Of a DNA stretch of 64,000 nucleotides, positions 8,928 through 16,254 are shown piece by piece. The stretch's first letter is position 1. Each line of letters begins with the position of its first letter. Source of the DNA: Halobacteriales archaeon YIM A00010 (GTDB lineage Archaea > Halobacteriota > Halobacteria > Halobacteriales > Haloarculaceae). Under the pieces are notes generated by a model. The model was not told where the DNA came from. It ran no database searches and saw only the letters and a list, made by a program, of their open reading frames with translations. The translations under genes and the position numbers were made by a program. Location: assembly GCA_025041175.1 (NCBI GenBank), contig JAKCFJ010000001.1, positions 1,116,001 through 1,180,000 of the forward strand, given 5' to 3'.

Positions 8928-9926
8928 TTAGACGTACGGCGCTAGCCCGAGGGCGGTGAGGAGCGGAATCCCGCTTGCAAGTGCTCCGAGGAGGTAGCCG
9001 GCGATCGCGCCCCCGTTCAACAGCGGTAGCCCCGCGTGTGCCCGGCCCGCCACCACGAGCTTGATGAGCACGAGGAGACCGAGCACGGTGCCAGCCATCG
9101 CGGCGAGCACGGGGACAGAAAGCAAAAATCCCGGCACGATCGGCTCGGCGGGGAGGAAATACGCGGCGCTTGCGACCAACACCGACGGCATCACGGCATC
9201 ACCCAACCCGACGTACAGCGCATCCCGCTCGGGAAGGTCATCGGACAGCGATTCCGGCGTCTCGGTGGTCTCGGGAGCGGCGTCGGCCGACGCCTCGTGT
9301 TCGTCTCGGCTGGCAGCGTCGAGATACGAATAAGAACGCGTGAGCGGGATCACGAGCACGACCGGGATTTTGAGATCCATCATTCCCGAGGCCAGCGTGA
9401 GCATGTGTTCGGTTTTGTACACGCTGATCGCGTCGTACACCGCCAGAGCGAGCAACAGCAACAGCGCCGGCAGGAGACCGAGGCTGATCCCGAACAGCCC
9501 AGCGGCCCCCATCCCGATCACGACGCCAGCAGCGTCGATGACGTACCACTCGGGATACAGCCACAACGCACTCGAAAGCACGAGCGCAGCGACCGCGGCA
9601 GGGAGGTTCACGCCCCCGAGGAGCGCCGAACCGAGTTCGAAGGGTGGAAAGAATACCGAGAAAACGTAGTAGGCGAGCAACGCGCTCGCACCGACGATAA
9701 ACACCCGAACGAGCGCGTCGGCGTCGAACCTGAACGCGGCGAGCATCACACCAGTCACGAAGAACACGCCGAGCAGATACAGCAGCGTGTTTGTCGGATC
9801 GGCCGGATCCTCGACAGGTTGGTATCCGGCGGTACGAAACGGCTCGACCAGCGCCACCGCTCCGAGCTGAACGAGCACGAACGCGCAGATCGTCGCCCCC
9901 CCTGCGACGTACAGACGGTTGGTCAT
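8928..9926 (-). CDS. Presenilin-like A22 family intramembrane aspartyl protease
   Basis: This 332-residue protein has nine predicted hydrophobic helices and the GxGD protease signature. The first catalytic aspartate is D165 in AVYDAISVY and the second is D243 in VGLGDAVMP; a PAL-like GLPLL motif sits at 299-303. A Glu/Asp-rich loop (about 205-235) separates the catalytic halves, as in archaeal PSH proteins. These enzymes cut peptide bonds within the membrane. The gene lies 79 bases downstream of gar1 on the same strand, in a run srp19-gar1-protease, which suggests a link with membrane protein biogenesis. Confidence 0.9.
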   Translation of the reverse strand: MTNRLYVAGGATICAFVLVQLGAVALVEPFRTAGYQPVEDPADPTNTLLYLLGVFFVTGVMLAAFRFDADALVRVFIVGASALLAYYVFSVFFPPFELGSALLGGVNLPAAVAALVLSSALWLYPEWYVIDAAGVVIGMGAAGLFGISLGLLPALLLLLALAVYDAISVYKTEHMLTLASGMMDLKIPVVLVIPLTRSYSYLDAASRDEHEASADAAPETTETPESLSDDLPERDALYVGLGDAVMPSVLVASAAYFLPAEPIVPGFLLSVPVLAAMAGTVLGLLVLIKLVVAGRAHAGLPLLNGGAIAGYLLGALASGIPLLTALGLAPYV

Positions 9927-10005
9927 ACGGTGTGCTCACGGGGACGACCGATAAGTCTCCCTCTCGCATTGCGCTGTTCCAGTCCTGTGCTCGAACGCAC
10001 GGCTT

Positions 10006-10254
10006 CTATTCACCCTGTGGCCGGGCGTAGACGACGGCGCCGAGCAGCCCGACACGCTCGGCATTCGACGCCGGCGAGACCGCCACGTAGGGTCGTTCGA
10101 CGGGACCGAACACGTCCACAACCTGACCGACAGCATCGAGTTGCTCGTCGATCACAGCCGTTCCGGGGTCCGGATGCGACGCGTCCACCGCGCGGACGAC
10201 GACGAGACCTTGGGCCGTGTTCACGATGGTTCCGACCCGTTGGATGCTCGCCAT
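10006..10254 (-). CDS. gar1: H/ACA ribonucleoprotein subunit Gar1
   Basis: The 82-residue protein has the beta-barrel signature of archaeal Gar1: RVGTIVNTAQGLVVVRA near the N-terminus, then GQVVDVFGPVERPYVAVSP and a final RVGLLGAVVYA. With Cbf5, Nop10 and L7Ae it forms the RNA-guided pseudouridine synthase. ATG 10254 follows the srp19 stop codon (10257-10259) by two bases, so the two are translationally coupled; a GTG at 10260 overlapping the srp19 stop is the alternative start. Length is normal for haloarchaea. Confidence 0.93.
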   Translation of the reverse strand: MASIQRVGTIVNTAQGLVVVRAVDASHPDPGTAVIDEQLDAVGQVVDVFGPVERPYVAVSPASNAERVGLLGAVVYARPQGE

Positions 10255-10256
10255 TC

Positions 10257-10535
10257 TCACCCTCGGATTGCGGTCACGTAGGCTCCAACAGCTTGCAACA
10301 GATCGCTCTTGCTCGCGTCGTCGGCGTCTTGAACGAGCACGCGCCCACGGGGTTCGTACTCCCGGGAGTACGTCATATCCCGTTCGATGACGGCGTCGTA
10401 GCCGACCTGTTGGACGGCAGTGGCGATTTCGTCGACAGTCGGCTCTTCGACCGCGAGATCCAGCGAGACACGACGGCCGTCGCCCCGAGACAGCGTAGAA
10501 TCGAGCGCGGCTGGCCAGATCACGTTTTCGACCAT
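10257..10535 (-). CDS. srp19: Signal recognition particle subunit SRP19
   Basis: This 92-residue protein has the SRP19 start ([20 protein letters not shown]) and the conserved core [11 protein letters not shown]. It binds 7S RNA and promotes assembly of SRP54 for co-translational targeting to the membrane. It is the first gene of a tight minus-strand group with gar1 and the A22 protease. Its start is 51 bases downstream of the end of the transporter gene at 10587. No 7S RNA gene is in the window. Confidence 0.94.
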   Translation of the reverse strand: MVENVIWPAALDSTLSRGDGRRVSLDLAVEEPTVDEIATAVQQVGYDAVIERDMTYSREYEPRGRVLVQDADDASKSDLLQAVGAYVTAIRG

Positions 10536-10586
10536 AGCTGTCCTACTCCAGGGATGGCAACGAATCTTACGGGTTCGTGGCCACGC

Positions 10587-11660
10587 CTACCGGCGGGCGA
10601 ACAACGCTCCTGTGAGCGTCAACACCGCGAGCAGCCCGGCGACGACGCCGAAGCCGGGACCCGTGGCGTCAGTCGTCCCCTCTCCGGGCGTTGCGGGAGC
10701 GTCCGCGTCATCACTGTCGGTCGACGCGTTCGTTCCCTCGAACGCGTCCGGGTGGAACGTCTTGGCGAGCGTTTCCATCGGGACCACCACCCGCGGCCCG
10801 GGTTGACTGACGTAGTTCGAATCCACAGTCACGGTCTGGTTCCGCTCGAGCGCGGTCGTTTCCGCGTACTCGGTTCGGTTCGGGATCGAGGACGTGTGGT
10901 CAGGGATGACGAGCCACTGGGGATCCTGTTCGATCACTGTTTCCGGATTGATCTGCTGGTAGCCCGTGATGTTGGCGTTCGCGGCGACGTTCTCTCCGCC
11001 CGCAGCCGTGATGATTTCGTGGATGAACGTCTCGTTGCCGGGCGTGTAGCCGTCGTCCATCACGTACAGCACGCGGGGACGGTCACGGTTCTCCGTGGCC
11101 GATTCGATCGACTCGACGGTTTCGTTCATCGCTTCGACGCGCTGGCTGGCCCCCTCACACGCGCCGACGAGCTGTCCGGTCCGGACCGTTTTGTTCGAGA
11201 CACCCGCGATCGATTCGCTCAAACCGAATTTGTACACGGTTATTCCCGCGCTACGCAGCGTCTCGACCGTTTCGTTCGGCACGGTGTTTGGCGCGAGCAC
11301 GAGATCCGGCTCTAGCGACACGACCGTCTCGACGGAGGTCGAGAAGCCGTCCTCCGCGGTGACGTCCGTCCGCGACTCCGAGTCGTTCAGATACGCGGTC
11401 GTCGGACCGATGGGCATCCCCACGACCGTCTCCTGTGCACCGATCTCCCACATCGTCTGTGCCGCGCTGGGCTGGAGCGCGACGACGCGCTCGGGCGCGC
11501 TGTCGACCGTCACGTCGGTCCCCGTCGCATCGGTCGCGCTGAACGGAAACGAACACGACGGCGGTGCGGACTGAGCCGCCCCTGACGCTGGTGCGCCGAC
11601 AGCCGCCGGAATCGTACCGAGCATCACCACAACGACGACGAACGCTGTCACTCTGTTCAT
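10587..11660 (-). CDS. btuF: PGF-CTERM-anchored ABC transporter substrate-binding protein (cobalamin/iron type)
   Basis: The 357-residue protein has an N-terminal signal peptide, a periplasmic-binding fold of the BtuF/FepB class (VVALQPSAAQTMWEIGAQ, then DLVLAPNTV) and a Thr/Asp-rich linker. It ends in a PGF-CTERM anchor (GPGFGVVAGLLAVLTLTG followed by basic residues), the archaeosortase A recognition signal. It would capture cobalamin or an iron chelate at the cell surface. ATG 11660 is used; a GTG at 11663 is in frame just before it. It is divergent from btuC with an intergenic gap of only 60 bases. The ligand is unproven; the symbol follows the class. Confidence 0.85.
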   Translation of the reverse strand: MNRVTAFVVVVVMLGTIPAAVGAPASGAAQSAPPSCSFPFSATDATGTDVTVDSAPERVVALQPSAAQTMWEIGAQETVVGMPIGPTTAYLNDSESRTDVTAEDGFSTSVETVVSLEPDLVLAPNTVPNETVETLRSAGITVYKFGLSESIAGVSNKTVRTGQLVGACEGASQRVEAMNETVESIESATENRDRPRVLYVMDDGYTPGNETFIHEIITAAGGENVAANANITGYQQINPETVIEQDPQWLVIPDHTSSIPNRTEYAETTALERNQTVTVDSNYVSQPGPRVVVPMETLAKTFHPDAFEGTNASTDSDDADAPATPGEGTTDATGPGFGVVAGLLAVLTLTGALFARR

Positions 11661-11687
11661 CACTCAATCGGACGGTTCGTTTGCAAT

Positions 11688-11695
11688 AAATATTT
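11688..11695. promoter_or_regulatory. Single palindromic TATA box shared by divergent btuF and btuC
   Basis: AAATATTT is a self-complementary AT core centred at 11691.5. It lies about 31 bases from the btuF ATG (minus strand) and 29.5 bases from the btuC ATG (plus strand). Both distances fit leaderless archaeal promoters, and no other TATA-like sequence exists in the 60-base gap. An imperfect operator-like TTGG-CTAAT-CCAA repeat (11694-11706) abuts it. Confidence 0.5.
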
Positions 11696-11720
11696 GGCTA
11701 ATCCAACCGAGCTTGTGAAC

Positions 11721-12818
11721 ATGGATCGATGGAAGCGGATTCTGGGGTGGTCGCTCGGTCTGTCGGCATTGCTTGTGGCGACCATCGTCTGGAGCGTTAC
11801 CGTCGGTCCGGTGGCTGTTCCGGCGTCGGTCGTTGTGAAGGCGACGCTCAACGCGGTGGCGGTTCCCGTGTCGGTGGCCATCGATCCCGGAACGAGCGCC
11901 ACCCTCGCCCACGTTCCGTGGGTTGGGTTCGACGTGTCGTTCGTCCGCCCGTTTTCGTTTTCCGTCCCGCGCGCCCAGCAGGTCATCGTTACGCGGATCC
12001 GTCTGCCCCGGATCGTGCTCGCTGCGGTCGTCGGGTTCGCGCTCGCCACCGCTGGTACCGTCATGCAAGGGCTGTTCCGGAACCCGATGGCCGATCCATC
12101 GATCATCGGCGTTTCCTCGGGCGCTGCTGTCGGAGCGGTCGCGCTCCTCGTCTTCGGGCTCTCGGTTCCGTTCGGGATACAGGGCGCTGCGTTCCTGTCG
12201 GCGCTCATCACCGCGTTTTCGGTGTACCTCATCGCCACGACGAACGGACGAACGCCCGTTGCGACGCTTCTTCTCGCCGGTGTGGCGGTCCAAACGTTTC
12301 TGGGGGCAGTCGTCTCGTACATGCTGTTGCAGGCGGGCGAGAGCGTCAACGCGGTGTTGCACTGGCTGATGGGCGATCTGGCCACTGCGAGTTGGGACGA
12401 CGTCACCGTTGCGCTGATCGTCGCCCTGTGTTCGTTCGCCGTGCTCCTCGTCTTCGCGCGGGATCTGAACGTTCTCTTGCTGGGCGAGGAGGAGGCTCGC
12501 ACGCTGGGCATCAACGTCGAACGGACAAAGCGCGTGTTGCTAGCGGTCGCAAGCCTCACGACCGCCGCTGCGGTGTCGGTCGCAGGCGTCATCGGCTTCG
12601 TCGGACTCATCGTCCCCCACATGCTCCGGTTGCTCGTCGGTCCCGACCACCGGATCCTGCTGCCGACCAGCGCCATCGCCGGCGCGGCCTTTCTCGTTGC
12701 AACCGACACTGTCGCGCGCGGCGGAGCCACACAGCTGCCCGTCGGTATCGTGACGGCCGCGCTCGGCGCGCCGTTTTTCCTCTACCTGCTGCGCCAACGC
12801 GAGGTGCATCGGCTGTGA
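11721..12818 (+). CDS. btuC: FecCD/BtuC-type ABC transporter permease
   Basis: This 365-residue integral membrane protein matches the FecCD permease family, with about ten helices. It carries the motifs RLPRIVLAAVVGFALATAG, GLFRNPMADPSIIGVSSGAA and GFVGLIVPHMLRLLVGPDHR, the last contacting the ATPase. It imports cobalamin, haem or ferric siderophores. ATG 11721 is preferred; in-frame TTG (11694) and GTG (11715) codons upstream are less likely because the shared TATA box predicts a start near 11720. The downstream ATPase gene overlaps its stop codon by four bases. Confidence 0.92.
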   Translation: MDRWKRILGWSLGLSALLVATIVWSVTVGPVAVPASVVVKATLNAVAVPVSVAIDPGTSATLAHVPWVGFDVSFVRPFSFSVPRAQQVIVTRIRLPRIVLAAVVGFALATAGTVMQGLFRNPMADPSIIGVSSGAAVGAVALLVFGLSVPFGIQGAAFLSALITAFSVYLIATTNGRTPVATLLLAGVAVQTFLGAVVSYMLLQAGESVNAVLHWLMGDLATASWDDVTVALIVALCSFAVLLVFARDLNVLLLGEEEARTLGINVERTKRVLLAVASLTTAAAVSVAGVIGFVGLIVPHMLRLLVGPDHRILLPTSAIAGAAFLVATDTVARGGATQLPVGIVTAALGAPFFLYLLRQREVHRL

Positions 12819-13624
12819 GCGACCCCCTGATCGACGTCGACAACGTGTCGGTGACGCTCGGTGACACACAGATTCTCCGTAACATCTCGTTTTCGGTGCC
12901 AGCCGGCTCGTTCGTTGCGCTCGTCGGTCCGAACGGAGCCGGGAAAACGACGTTGTTACGAACGGTCAACGGCGTTCTCTCGCCCGACGCGGGATCGGTG
13001 TCGGTCGATAGACAAGACGTGGACTCGCTGTCGCCCCGGTCGGTCGCGCGGCTGGTCGCAACGGTGCCACAGGACACCACCGTCTCCTTTTCGTTTTCTG
13101 TTCGGGACATCGTCGCCATGGGACGCACGCCACGCCAGTCGCGGTTCGGGCGTTCGGACCAGCAGGAGCCGGTCGAGCGGGCGCTCGAACGGACACGAAC
13201 GGCCGAACTAGCCGATCGATCGATCGGAACCGTGAGCGGCGGCGAGCGCCAGCGCGTCCTGTTGGCCCGGGCGTTGGCCCAGGAGACGCCCGCGATGGTG
13301 CTCGACGAACCGACCGCCAGCCTCGACATCACCCACCAGGTTCGGACCCTCGAACTCCTCAGAACGCTCGTGGACGAGGGAACGACCGCGCTCGCGGCCA
13401 TTCACGATCTCGATCTCGCTGCGCGCTTTTGTGACGCCCTGGTCGTGATTTCGGACGGCCGGGTGCTCGCTGACGGACCACCGGAGTCCGTTCTCACTGA
13501 ATCCGTCCTCGAACAGGCGTTTGGGGGAGACTCTCAGGTCCACATCCACGAGAATCCCGCCACGCATTCGCCGTCGGTCACGACGCTCCGGCCGGAGGAC
13601 ACCTATACACCCGGACACGAATAG
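12815..13624 (+). CDS. btuD: ABC transporter ATP-binding protein (cobalamin/iron type)
   Basis: The 269-residue ATPase has Walker A GPNGAGKTT (38-46), signature VSGGERQRVLL (140-150) and Walker B AMVLDEPTAS (160-169). It starts at GTG 12815, overlapping the permease stop codon (GTGA), which indicates translational coupling. It energises import with the BtuC- and BtuF-type proteins. The last residues, DTYTPGHE, are encoded by the left terminal repeat of a 115-bp inverted-repeat element, so the natural C-terminus may have been replaced when that element arrived. Confidence 0.92.
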   Translation: MSDPLIDVDNVSVTLGDTQILRNISFSVPAGSFVALVGPNGAGKTTLLRTVNGVLSPDAGSVSVDRQDVDSLSPRSVARLVATVPQDTTVSFSFSVRDIVAMGRTPRQSRFGRSDQQEPVERALERTRTAELADRSIGTVSGGERQRVLLARALAQETPAMVLDEPTASLDITHQVRTLELLRTLVDEGTTALAAIHDLDLAARFCDALVVISDGRVLADGPPESVLTESVLEQAFGGDSQVHIHENPATHSPSVTTLRPEDTYTPGHE

Positions 13625-13718
13625 CTCAACATGCAGGTGACCGCATCCATGACAACAGGATTGTTCCCGGCCAACCAGACGACGTATCGTTACATGAAGC
13701 GTGTCCGGGTGTATAGCT
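13603..13718 (+). repeat. 115-bp inverted-repeat element, copy A
   Basis: The segment is bounded by perfect 17-bp terminal inverted repeats (CTATACACCCGGACACG at 13603-13619 and its complement at 13700-13716). It matches the reverse complement of a second segment at 36081-36195 without gaps; by eye 90 of 115 aligned bases are identical. The ends are nearly invariant and the centre is less conserved, as in MITE-like elements. The left end overlaps the btuD stop codon. No transposase is encoded and I see no clear target-site duplication. Confidence 0.75.
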
Positions 13719-13820
13719 GATCGCTTGGATACTGCCGCAGTGTGTGAGTCGGTGTCGATCCCGGTACACTCCGGAATCCTTATACTGCTCTTGGGTCGAG
13801 TACTACGTGAAGTAGACCGC

Positions 13821-13893
13821 GCCAGTGTAGCTCAGCTGGCAGAGCGAATCCTTCGTAAGGATTAGGCCAAGGGTTCAAATCCCTTCACTGGCT
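13821..13893 (+). tRNA. tRNA-Thr (anticodon CGT)
   Basis: A complete cloverleaf can be drawn: acceptor stem GCCAGTG/CACTGGC with discriminator T, a D arm TAGCTCAGCTGGCAGAGC, anticodon stem AATCC/GGATT with loop TTCGTAA and anticodon CGT at 13854-13856, and a T arm with GGTTCAAATCC. The CCA end is not encoded. No intron is visible. The CRISPR remnant and hypothetical genes downstream suggest that this tRNA borders an accessory region. Confidence 0.95.
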
Positions 13894-14048
13894 CTGAACT
13901 TTTCATTCACAATCTTACGTAAATATCTCTCAGGAGGTAGCCGTATGACCTGCGATGCGGAGACACGGGTTATCCGCGGGAAAGATTATCGAACGGCAGA
14001 CCGATCTGTCTAAAGCGGAGGCGCTATGGTCAATGGGAAGAGTGGGAG

Positions 14049-14210
14049 ACTTCAACCCGTCTAGGGACCTGCTGTAACTCGGTTGCACTCTCGCAAAAGG
14101 CCCTGGACAGGCCATACTTCAACCCGACTAGGGTCCTGCTGTAACTCGAAAATCTCCCGCGTCTGTTCGATAATCGAGGTGCTTCAACCCGTCTAGGGTC
14201 CTGCTGTAAC
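14049..14210 (-). CRISPR. Three-repeat CRISPR remnant (two spacers), no cas genes
   Basis: Three 30-bp repeats occur at 14049-14078, 14116-14145 and 14181-14210, each of the form CTTCAACCC followed by TAGGG and CCTGCTGTAAC. Spacers are 37 bp (14079-14115) and 35 bp (14146-14180). The reverse complement begins GTTACAG and ends GGGTTGAAG plus C or T, the pattern of haloarchaeal type I-B repeats, so crRNA would be read on the minus strand with the leader on the right. The first repeat has an A in place of T in the GGGTCC block and the second has GACTAG in place of GTCTAG. No cas gene is in the window. Confidence 0.88.
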
Positions 14211-14263
14211 CATGGCCGATTTCTCGGCCGTATGGACTCTTGTGGGTAGTTTCATACAAGCGT

Positions 14264-14309
14264 TTCCGTCGACTCCCCTGGGGAATTCCAAGATAGGGAG
14301 TCGACGGAA
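14264..14309. repeat. Long perfect hairpin (14-bp arms)
   Basis: TTCCGTCGACTCCC at 14264-14277 pairs perfectly with its complement at 14296-14309, leaving an 18-base loop. It lies between the CRISPR remnant and the stop codon of a minus-strand hypothetical gene. It could be a terminator or an element end; there is no second copy in this window. Confidence 0.6.
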
Positions 14310-14315
14310 CTCCCT

Positions 14316-14666
14316 CTATTGGAACATGAACCGACCAGCAAGCCCATCGTCTTCGGTGACAATAAGACCTCCAGCTGCCAGATCGTAGGGGCTCTGCTCA
14401 CCGGCTATCGTACACGTGAGAATGGACATCCCTTCTTCATCGAATGTCTTTCGATCGATTCGATGTACTTGGCTTGGGATGGCTTCGATATCACGCACCG
14501 GAATGGTTACATCAGGATATGGATGAATTGAAAACTCTACACACGTGTGAAGAACCAAACGCCGCGCGGGCGGTGCGCCATCTCGTGGATGTTCGAAAAT
14601 CGGGCCTAATTTTCGCAGTCGATCAGAAATCTTGATTTCTGAGGACGGCGACAGCGCCAGCAGCAT
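14316..14666 (-). CDS. Hypothetical protein
   Basis: An open frame of 116 codons whose C-terminal two thirds look protein-like (VEFSIHPYPDVTIPVRDIEA, then GMSILTCTIAGEQSPYDLAA). There is no signal peptide or membrane helix and I recognise no family. It sits in the accessory stretch after tRNA-Thr, just beyond the 14-bp-arm hairpin. It might be an intact small gene or the remnant of an integrated element. The N-terminal start is uncertain. Confidence 0.45.
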   Translation of the reverse strand: MLLALSPSSEIKISDRLRKLGPIFEHPRDGAPPARRLVLHTCVEFSIHPYPDVTIPVRDIEAIPSQVHRIDRKTFDEEGMSILTCTIAGEQSPYDLAAGGLIVTEDDGLAGRFMFQ

Positions 14667-14844
14667 CCTCGCCGAGTTTCTTGGTCCCCCTGACAGCAGA
14701 GAGCGCAGTTCCGACTATTCGACTGACACACCAGTTCCACGGGCGTTGAGTTCGGCGGTAAAATAGCAACTGCTCGGCTACTCTCCTACCAACGGCTCCC
14801 CAGTTCTCGATGGCTCGAATTGGATTCGAACGTTCTGATTGGAT

Positions 14845-15222
14845 TTACTCGGATTCGATCTGCACGTCTTCGACCGTCACCGAGACGTCATCGAGGACGA
14901 TCGAGACCGAACAGAACTCGTAGGTCTGTCCGTTGAGCGTGACCGTGAGTCCGTCAGTCGTCATGGAAGCGTCGTGAATCGAGTACGTTCGTTCCTGAAT
15001 GTCCACGGTCGGAAGTCCCGATCCGCTGGCGTGGACGCCACTCACCGTCGCGTGCTCGTTGGAGATCTCGATGTCTACCTGTCCGATCTGCTTGGCATCG
15101 GCCTCATCGCTGGCAGCCGATGCACCGCTTCCAGCCCCGGCAACCATACCCGTCGCTCCGAGCGTCACGACAACAAGCATCACCGCGACAGCAGTCTGTC
15201 TGAAGCTCGGTCGGAATCGCAT
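14845..15222 (-). CDS. Small secreted protein with signal peptide
   Basis: The 125-residue protein begins MRFRPSFRQTAVAVMLVVVT and has a hydrophobic signal segment to about residue 30, with an Ala/Ser/Gly-rich cleavage zone. The exported part is short, beta-rich and acidic (IGQVDIEISNEHATVSGVH, and later LTVTLNGQTYEF). I recognise no family. ATG 15222 is chosen over 15231 because the basic n-region of the signal begins there. It is divergent from the AhpD-like gene. A surface or periplasmic role is inferred from the signal peptide only. Confidence 0.65.
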   Translation of the reverse strand: MRFRPSFRQTAVAVMLVVVTLGATGMVAGAGSGASAASDEADAKQIGQVDIEISNEHATVSGVHASGSGLPTVDIQERTYSIHDASMTTDGLTVTLNGQTYEFCSVSIVLDDVSVTVEDVQIESE

Positions 15223-15436
15223 ATCTACCAATTGGGGACGGAGCGATAAGTCTCTTTAGGCTCCATCATCGAACCACAGCTTCCATCGGTGGCTATAATT
15301 CGACGGTAGAGCCATTAACACGTCGATATAAGATCGTCCCCTCGTTGGCGACACTCACCACAGCAGACGTATTCCATCCCGAACGCGCGGTATTGGTCTC
15401 GTGGTTTTATACGTATTCCCCGGCTCAGTCTCCGGT

Positions 15437-16000
15437 ATGTCCGAACCCATGACCAACTTTCCCGCGCCCGACCACGACGAACTTCCGGACGATCTCCGCG
15501 AGCGGATCGAGGAGGAGACCGAGCGCGCGGGGTTCACGCCGAACGTGTTCAGCGCCTTCGGCTACAAGCCGAGCCACTTCCGCGCCTTTTTCGCGTACCA
15601 CGACGCGCTGGTCGAAGACACCACGCTCGAACGCGAAGAGATCGAGATGATCGTCGTCACCGTCAGCGGCGTGAACGACTGTCTGTACTGCGTCGTTGCA
15701 CACGGCGCGCTGGTGCGGATCCACGCCGAAGCCCCGAGGCTCGCCGATCAGCTCGCCACCAACCACCGGGCCGCAGATCTCGGTCCCTACCACCGTGAAA
15801 TGCTCGATTTCGCGGTGAAACTCACCGAAACGCCGGAGGAGGTCACCCGAGAGGATCTCGCACAGCTCCGGAACGTCGGCTTCTCCGAAGCCGAGATCTG
15901 GGACATCGCAAGCGTCGTCGCCTTCTACAACCTCTCGAACCGCATGGCTACCGTTGCCGATCTGCGACCCAACGAGGAGTTTTACGAACTGGGTCGGTAG
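15437..16000 (+). CDS. Peroxidase-related (AhpD-like) carboxymuconolactone decarboxylase family protein
   Basis: This 187-residue protein has the AhpD/CMD fold with the redox motif C-x2-C in VNDCLYCVVAHGAL and the later EIWDIASVVAFYNLSNRMA helix typical of uncharacterised peroxidase-related enzymes. It probably reduces peroxides or alkyl hydroperoxides in the cytoplasm. ATG 15437 starts MSEPMTNFPAPDHDELP, the usual family start; the frame is open to 15401, but that stretch overlaps promoter-like DNA. It is monocistronic. Confidence 0.88.
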   Translation: MSEPMTNFPAPDHDELPDDLRERIEEETERAGFTPNVFSAFGYKPSHFRAFFAYHDALVEDTTLEREEIEMIVVTVSGVNDCLYCVVAHGALVRIHAEAPRLADQLATNHRAADLGPYHREMLDFAVKLTETPEEVTREDLAQLRNVGFSEAEIWDIASVVAFYNLSNRMATVADLRPNEEFYELGR

Positions 16001-16254
16001 GTTCCTCCCGCCTAACCCTCCCCGAACGGCGGTATCGTGTTCCAACTTCGAGGAACGCATCTCATCACGGTCGGTGTGATATCCACCGAGCGCGAACGTG
16101 AGAACGACGACTCTCCACCCTAGTATTCACTGTATAAGTACTATAAACGAATGAGAACTGCCCGTAGCCATCGCTACTACACTAGATGTTTGTTTTGTTG
16201 TTGTTGTGTTAGCCTAGATAGTTATCCTATCGGAGCGGTTCTCATCACGATCAA
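16001..16254. other. Intergenic region between convergent genes
   Basis: No gene is seen in these 254 bases. There is a T/G simple-sequence run (TTGTTTTGTTGTTGTTGTG) at about 16190-16208. The region lies between the stops of the AhpD-like gene and the coiled-coil gene. Confidence 0.4.

Noticed and set aside
9036-11315. Very long plus-strand frame (759 codons) across the A22 protease, gar1, srp19 and btuF genes
   Set aside because: It is antisense to four well-supported genes, its translation is Arg/His-rich and unlike haloarchaeal proteins, and it has no domain; it is a by-product of GC-rich codon use.
11729-12814. Long upstream extension of the ABC ATPase frame through the permease gene
   Set aside because: It is a shifted frame of the permease with Arg-rich composition; the ATPase starts at GTG 12815 overlapping the permease stop.
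13631-13720. 29-codon frame inside copy A of the 115-bp element
   Set aside because: The frame in copy B is broken by a stop (TGA) and the excess of third-position changes is weak, so a protein-coding role is not supported.
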